Assembly: GCA_033807775.1 (NCBI GenBank)
Contig: CM066327.1
Coordinates: forward strand, 75,894,795-75,958,794
Reading direction: 5' to 3'
Origin: Saussurea involucrata
Lineage: Eukaryota > Streptophyta > Magnoliopsida > Asterales > Asteraceae
Length of the DNA: 64,000 nt
The notes beneath the pieces are model-generated. The model was not told the DNA's origin and did no database searches. It saw only the letters and a list, made by a program, of their open reading frames with translations. The translations under genes were made by a program, and so were the position numbers. Shown piece after piece: positions 58,110 to 64,000 of this stretch (its first letter is position 1; each line of letters opens with the position of its first letter).

Positions 58110-58265
58110 CAGGGACCCAATGCTGAGTTTGCATACCTATACAACCCAGTTGAGTCTTATGAACAATGGCTCAACATACGATACTACCGAGTTGAGAAGC
58201 TGTATTTCCAGGGGCAACAGGACGATGAGAATGATGATGATGAGGACAAGCATGATGAATGGTGA
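58110..58265 (+). pseudogene. Gypsy leader ORF, copy 2, last part
   Basis: Resumes after the inserted element with the same reading as copy 1 (YLYNPVESYEQWLNIRYYRV, then an Asp/Glu-rich tail and TGA). Copy 1 has one extra G (AGGGGGC against AGGGGC) and small differences in the GATGAT run. Confidence 0.6.
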
Positions 58266-58573
58266 TGGATTATAGGAGATGGTGTTTATGGATTTTCTAT
58301 CTTTACTATGTTAGTAGAAGGTGGTGGTTTCTAGTTTTGATGTTTGATCGTTGAAGTTAAACCGTTTGGTTCTTGGAAATGAATGTGGTGATTTTCTGTC
58401 TTTACTATGTTAGTAGAAGCTGATGGTTCACTTTCGATGTTCAAACACTTACGAGTTATGTGTAATGGAAATGTTGATTTGAGTATACGATTTTATGTTA
58501 TAATGTTCTTTAGAACCATGATATAGAAGTGATTATGAAATATAGTATATGTAACCTTTTTTAGTGACTCAAG
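58266..58573 (+). other. Gypsy leader between the extra ORF and gag
   Basis: About 300 bp; a short phrase with TTTACTATGTTAGTAGAAG occurs twice (58302, 58402). No gene seen. Confidence 0.6.
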
Positions 58574-60188
58574 ATGTCTAGACGATCGGGAAGGAAAACA
58601 TTAGTGGGTGAGGAAAACATGAATGTTAATGTGGGTGTGAATGAGCCGGAACTGATTGTGCCAGCAAGCCGGGGAAGAGGCAAGGCAGAGGCGGGGGTAG
58701 AGGTAAAGGTCGGGCCAAAAGTGAAGGTGCAACCCTCTCGATGCAAGCGAGCTCAGCGTCTGGCTGTGGACGAGGCTGAGGACAGGATGATGGATTGGAC
58801 GATGAACATGTTACCCGTGCTAACCTAGAAAACGAAATTGCCCAGGCTCTACAAAACGCCTTGCCAACATTGATGTTGAACATGGATGAAATGAGACGTA
58901 AAGAGACAATGAAGAGAAAGCGAGGAAGGGTCAGATGAGACCCAAAACAAACAAGATGATCAAGTGGAGAACGTGACTGGCAATACCGGGAAGAGAGGAT
59001 ATAGTTATAAAACCTTCTCGAGCACACACCCACAAGAGTTTATCGGCAAGGAGGGTCCGTTGGACTTGATAGATTGGTTCAATAAGATGTAAAACTATTT
59101 CGAGACATGCCAATGTTTACCTAGACAAAAGGTATTGTTTGCTGTTACCACCTTCAAAACCGCCGCTTTACACTGGTGGAGCTCGGAGCAAGCCGTTAGA
59201 GGAATTGCAAAGGAAGTCTCGATGACCTGAGAAAATTTGAAAGAACTAATGACTGAAAAGTATTGTTCGAGGATTGATGTGATGAAGCTAGAGACTGAGT
59301 TCCTACAACTGGAACAAGGTCCAGATTCAGTGCAAGAATATACCATGAAGTTCACTGAGAAATTGTGATTTGCAATTCAACAAGTTGCTACTGAGCAACG
59401 AAAAGTAGATCGTTATGTTCAAGGTCTTCGGAAGGATATCAAACGATATGTGGAGGTAACACACCCAAAGACTTTTTTTCAAGCAGTTAAGACGACAAAA
59501 ATATCCGAGAAGAGTAGTGATGACCCAATTGAGATAAAGAAATATATGAAACGAAAGTGGGAAGGGTCGAGTAAAGGGCTGAAGGTTAGGAGGTTGGGAT
59601 CAGGACTAAGACCTAAAGGAAGCGAAATGAGAAGTCCTACGTGCAGGAAATGTAAAAAATGGCATTTAGGAGAGTGTCGAGTGGGTAGAAACGGTTGCTA
59701 CAACCGTGGGGAATCGGGGCATACATAGCGTCAATGCCCAAACCAACGAGCATGCTATGAATGTGAGGCATCAGGACATATTCGGATTAACTGTCCAAAG
59801 TTTCATAAGGGTCTTGGGGGAAGTTTAAAGTCAGTCGGGGGATGTTCAAGTAAAAGTGTGAACGAGAAGAAGGAAATACCGCGAGCTAGAGGACGTGCAT
59901 ACACTATGACGCTCGATAAGGCTAAAGAAACGTCGTATCAGGTATGTTTCCTATCAATGACAATTATGCACGTGTTCTGTTTGATTCTAGCGCTACTAGA
60001 AGTTTATTTTCCACTACTTTTCTCCCTTATTTGAGTAGAGATGCCAATGGGTTAGATAAAAGTTATGTTGTAGAAACCGCAGATGGGGGTCGGATAAAAA
60101 TAAATGAGATTGTTGGGGATTACACAATCAATATAGACCGTAATGAGTTTTCAGTTAAGCTAATACCTATTGATAATCCCAAATCTAG
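58574..60188 (+). pseudogene. Gypsy gag-protease, decayed and interrupted
   Basis: ATG 58574 (MSRRSGRKTLVGEENMNVNV). The gag core follows in changing frames: THPQEFIGKEGPLDLIDWFN (59020-59090), AALHWWSSEQAVRG (59162-59203), YCSRIDVMKLETEFLQLEQG (59263-59322), QQVATEQRKVDRYVQGLRKD (59380-59440). Two zinc knuckles (CYNRGESGHT, damaged; CYECEASGHIRINC). Protease region with ARVLFDSSATRSLFSTTFLP (59969-60028), Gly of D-S-G replaced by Ser. Element L4 cuts it at 60188. Stops at 59095, 59228, 59366 and 59726 show it is old. It is the 5' coding part belonging with the PBS at 44601. Confidence 0.85.
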
Positions 60189-60427
60189 TGTTTAACAATC
60201 AAAGTGTATGAGATTCTAGAGAGAGAAAGTCATTGTCATTCATAGATTTCAATGTAAGTACAAATGACCACGAGTTTCAAAAGTTACACCAAAGCTTACT
60301 AAACAAAGACATAACAAGCCTATTTATACCTAAGAGTTACAAGGCATAAAGGCTTAACAAGCATAACTTTGACCTTACACAACATTGACTTTACAGTAAA
60401 TCTTGAATACAATATAATGTCCTAACA
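60189..60427 (-). repeat. L4 3' LTR
   Basis: 239 bp, TGTTTAACAATC...AATGTCCTAACA on +, minus-strand TATA box at 60321-60328. The PPT (TTCTCCCCCTTTGG on +, 60428-60441) is identical to that of L1. Confidence 0.75.
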
Positions 60428-60670
60428 TTCTCCCCCTTTGGATTCAAGATTTAACAAAAGTATAGCAGCAGTCTTCAGCTCTTGATCTTCAAAGCTTTAA
60501 CTATGGCCGCTTTAAACATTGAAGCTCTGACCATCTTCAAGCATAGAATAATCTTCATTTTACCCTTTGTAAAGTCAATCTTCTTGAAAAAAAACTTTAC
60601 CAAATCATCATCAAGTCTTGTACATGAAATTCAGATCTTTGCAGCTTTAAAAACATTGAAACTTTAAACT

Positions 60671-60955
60671 TTTCGCATCCAACAATACATCTGAAAAACT
60701 TTTCGCATCCAATACCATGCGAAAACCTTGCTTTTCGCATCTTTCTACATGCGAAAACTTCATTGTTAGTATCCTTTTTTATGCGAAATCCTCACTATTT
60801 GTATCCTTTTATAGGCGAAAACAAAACTTCTCATATCCTTCTTGATGTGGACACTTAGCTTTTCGTATCCTTATCATGCGAACACTATTCTTTTCGCATC
60901 CTTCTTTATGCGAAAACTTTCACTTTTCGTATCCTTAGCAATACGAAAACTTTGA
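60671..60955. repeat. Hairpin array near the 3' end of L4
   Basis: About eight units on TTTTCGCAT...ATGCGAAAA. Perfect examples: 60700-60725 (9-bp arms, 8-nt loop) and 60732-60757 (9-bp arms, 8-nt loop). Later units change to TTTTCGTATCC...ATACGAAAAC with both arms changed together. Confidence 0.85.
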
Positions 60956-62620
60956 GTTATTTCTTTAACTTTTATGCAAAAACTTTGAATTTCTGAACTT
61001 TGTATCTTCATTACTTTGACCTTGAATCGTCTTTGAACAACGAACTTTCTCGACTCATCTCGAAACATCTTCTTGACTTTGACAGATCATTTCTCCCCCT
61101 TAATCTTTCATTGATAAATCTCCCTTTTCTTCAGTCTATTAATTCTCCCCCTTTTTGATGATTGTGATCATCATGATCATCAAAACTTTCATCAATTCAA
61201 CACGGTCTTTGTTCACCACTAACATTCTCCTCCTTTTCATATAGTATAGTCGTCAATTCCAAGAGAATTTTATCCGAATCTTTTCAAATTCGGATAAAAA
61301 GAATGTGGTAACCCTGAAACAATAAATGAATCAGTTCAAATGCCTGTAAGTAGCACAGAGACACTTAGTACAACGGATGTACTTTGGAAAGGAGCTTTTT
61401 GATGTTCACTCCCCCAGGGCTTCCATTCAATCATCGAAAAACCACAAAGGAATTTCTATGAACGTTATGACAAGAAAACATATTCCTTGTGGGTACGTGC
61501 ATGTGTAAGAAATGATTGAAGCAACATATGCTTGATTATTAGGCTAAAAGTGTGTAAACTGTTGAGACAGCAACAAGTTTTCCACGGACTCAATGTGCAT
61601 GATCGAAGTGCGAAGGTGGGGCAAACTTCCTTCTTTTTCAATATCCAAACCTTCCGAATCAAGATTAGATAGATTATATGTTGCGTCCCCAAGAAAAATG
61701 AAACATTTCTTTGTTAAGAAAGAAATGAGTTGCTCGTGGGGTTAAAGCAAGAGTTGGCATGGGCTAACTGCTTGTTTCAATGATGGTCACCAAAGAATGT
61801 GAACCAATCAGTAATGTGGCTTCCCGGCTCAGAAAATGGTTGGTGCAGAGTTCTCTTATTCTTTTAACTCTGTTCTCACACCCTCTTTCTGTTTTTAATC
61901 CGCTCACTTCTACCCAAACTCTCATTTACATTTTATCTCAGCACAATGAGATTACTCAACCGAATGAGTTATCTCCCCCACTCTTTGATGTAGACCCCTC
62001 ACCCCTCAATCACTCAATGATAACTTCTTGGGTAGGAAACACTGGTTAACGTGAATCCATAGAAGTTTTGTATGCTCACACACTGATCCCGTGCAATTTT
62101 CCTAAAAAGTTTTGTGGTGATCAACAGTTTAGCTTGAACACATATGAATATCAGCATTCAAAAGACATTGTCATCAGAATGTATGTTCCTCAATAATATC
62201 ATGAAATATTCGAGCATTTGAACTTTGAAGAATTCTCACAACAAGAATATTGAAAGAATGAAATGAATTCGAAAGACTTGTTTGAGAATCTGACAATGTA
62301 TCAATCAGATCAAATATCATAAATGATGATCATAAAAGGATAGGGTATCAAAGAATTGAAATTTGTTTATATGAACAAATATAAACAATCTTTGAATGAA
62401 ACGTTTAAGTTTTACGCTGAAAGAATGTATGATGCTCAACAAGTTTGAAAAACAAACGGGAGTATTACCATAGAAAAATTGTTTCGTTTTGAGACATGGT
62501 AATAACAAAGTCAATATGAAGTTGTACCGGTGTGTATGAATACTTGAAAGTATAGAAAAGATAATACACAAGTATTAGTCTTTGGAAACACACGGTCAAA
62601 AATTATGTTACGATAATCCG

Positions 62621-62660
<40 letters not shown>

Positions 62661-63268
62661 ATATATATGAAAAACATTTAAAATCACACTTCTAAAATTA
62701 TAAAATCTTTTTGAATTAGAGAAGTGGTTTGAACATTTACGAAAACGTTTTTCATGCTTGAAAGTCGTTCCTCTTTCAAACAATCTGAGATTAAGATCAA
62801 AAGATACTTACAATTTGGAAATGTTTGAGCTCCCCCTCAAATCATGATATAATGATTTAAAATCAGGTAAGCTCCCCCTTAACATGTGCAAAAGATATTT
62901 TTGTGAACAAAATCTGCACAAGTAACAAGACTTGGATCAAAATATCCTTAATCATGAAAATGAGTTCTGAATTACTAGGAATAAAGTAAATTCAGAAGTC
63001 ATAGTCTTTGAAGATCGAGTCCTGATCTAATATGATCAGAAGTCAAAATCTCTTTGAAGTACGAGTCATGGGCTGATTTACTCAGAAATCTATTATCTTT
63101 GAAGAACGAGTTCTGAACTGTGTATTCAGAAGTCTAATTTCTTTACTCCCCCTTCAAACTACATATACTTTTCTTCAAAAGTCTGCACAACTTCTTTTCT
63201 GTTTTCCAGTCATGTGTGCGGTAGACATCTAACAATCAACACTACACATGATGAATCTGCAAAACAGA
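60956..63268 (-). other. L4 3' non-coding region
   Basis: About 2.3 kb without a supported gene; very similar to 11340-13560 of L1. A (TA)n(TG)n(TA)n tract at 62620-62668 is absent from L1. Confidence 0.65.
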
Positions 63269-64000
63269 TTAAGTTGATTTTGGTACCCAACGGAATTTGG
63301 GTCCTGGTTTGTTAGGTGCGGTTTTATTCAAAGAAATTCTGTATGTGCCATACCAATACTGAATATAATCCTTATAAACAAAATCATTAGTTCCACAGTA
63401 AGAACAACAAAATTTCTTTTGAGCTAACTTGATTAATTGATTTACAGAATAAACAATCAGGTTTGACAAAAGATTTACCTTGAAAAGCATTGTTCTTCTT
63501 GGCATTTGGAGTGGGACCTTTGATTTTGGAACTTCTTTGGTAGTAGATGTACCTTTCACTCTCCATTCCATCTTTACTCTTTTGAAGACAAGATTTTCTG
63601 TAGGCTTTGAAATAGAAGCATCTGAATTATCAACAAAGTGATTATAAAAGAGATTGGAAGGACGCATCTGATCCTTTGAAAAACGCTTTGATCTGTCACA
63701 TCCCTTTGAAGAAATATCTTTATGAATTGAACTTGAAGTCGTTTTAAACGAACATTCAGAATCAGTTGAGTCCACAAGTGGAGTCTGAACAATCGTGTAT
63801 GCACTTGCTTGTTTGGAAACCTCAACCTTGAAGATGATGTCTTCAAGTTCTTTAACTTTGTTGACCAAGACATTTCTCTCTTTGGATAACAAATCAAACT
63901 TCCTTTGTATGTCAGATTTAACCTTCTTCTCTTGCATAATTTCAGCAGATAAACCAGATAAATTCTTTGTTAGCTTCTTTATTTCATTTTGAAAAATCTT
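63269..64000 (-). pseudogene. L4 coiled-coil gag-like protein, C-terminal part
   Basis: The frame is open from the window edge to a stop at 63269, so no start is visible. It matches the C-terminal half of the L1 protein (SGLSA, NVLVNKVKELEDIIFK, TDSECSFKT, KVKMEWRVKGT, CCSYCGTNDFVYKD, final WVPKST). Between about 63540 and 63425 the alternative frame agrees better with L1, hinting at two compensating small indels in one copy. Same tentative role as the L1 protein. Confidence 0.7.

Larger units (their letters stand above)
60189..64000 (-). mobile_element. Second coiled-coil LTR element (L4), runs off the window
   Basis: Its 3' LTR (60189-60427), PPT and long 3' region are present; the 5' part lies beyond 64000. 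It shares the coding region and much of the 3' non-coding region with L1 but has a shorter, different LTR. Presumed target duplication TCTAG (60184-60188) cannot be confirmed. Confidence 0.85.

Noticed and set aside
61780..62049. 89-codon + ORF in the L4 3' region
   Set aside because: The matching L1 sequence (from 12172) has a frameshift and an early stop, so the frame is not conserved although the DNA is.

Overview
This is plant nuclear DNA made almost wholly of nested LTR retrotransposons. Ty1/copia and Ty3/gypsy polyproteins, tRNA-iMet and tRNA-Asp primer sites, TG...CA LTRs with 5-bp target duplications, a CACTA-associated protein relic, foldback elements and a spliced RPA1-like fragment all point to a eudicot. 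The repeat style recalls Asteraceae, but that is a guess from general familiarity. I see no intact host gene, rRNA, tRNA gene or CRISPR array.

Left part (1-8438): a degenerate copia element (copia-1) lies on + behind a possible hAT-type terminus (1-609). Its reading frame survives with five internal stops, and a 1.9-kb gypsy solo LTR (4441-6350, TSD CAGGC) splits its RT/RNase H region. Its 3' LTR is 7813-8438. From 8439 to 22430 there is AT-rich DNA holding a spliced RPA1-like fragment (minus strand) and two non-autonomous LTR elements, both minus: a 7.3-kb element with a coiled-coil gag-like protein (10633-17917, TSD AAATT) and a 2.2-kb short element (19441-21680, TSD GAAAT).

Middle (22432-31869): a CACTA-associated protein relic is followed by a truncated copia relic (copia-3). 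A 4.86-kb non-coding gypsy-LTR element (24588-29446, TSD GTTGC) splits the copia-3 integrase. Next comes the decayed 3' end of a gypsy pol (30340-31842).

Right part (31870-64000): a gypsy LTR (31870-44597) is blown up by insertions: a nearly intact copia element (copia-2, 32425-39048, TSD CCCCC), three foldback elements and an Athila-like solo LTR. The gypsy PBS, leader and gag-PR follow, and are themselves broken by a partial tandem duplication carrying an Athila-like gag-PR element (45298-51952), by a very young gag-only gypsy element (52534-58109, TSD CAGGG), and by a second coiled-coil element that leaves the window (60189-64000).

Three points stand out. Copia-2 appears to begin its gag inside the LTR, on a 46-nt exon that splices in frame across a 1.3-kb leader. 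Several unrelated elements carry arrays of short perfect hairpins in non-coding parts, one set with compensatory stem changes. Three families have independently lost pol but kept gag, LTRs, PBS and PPT (TR-GAG-like). Mobile parts were placed by reading LTR ends, TSDs, PBS and PPT directly; divergences quoted are hand counts.
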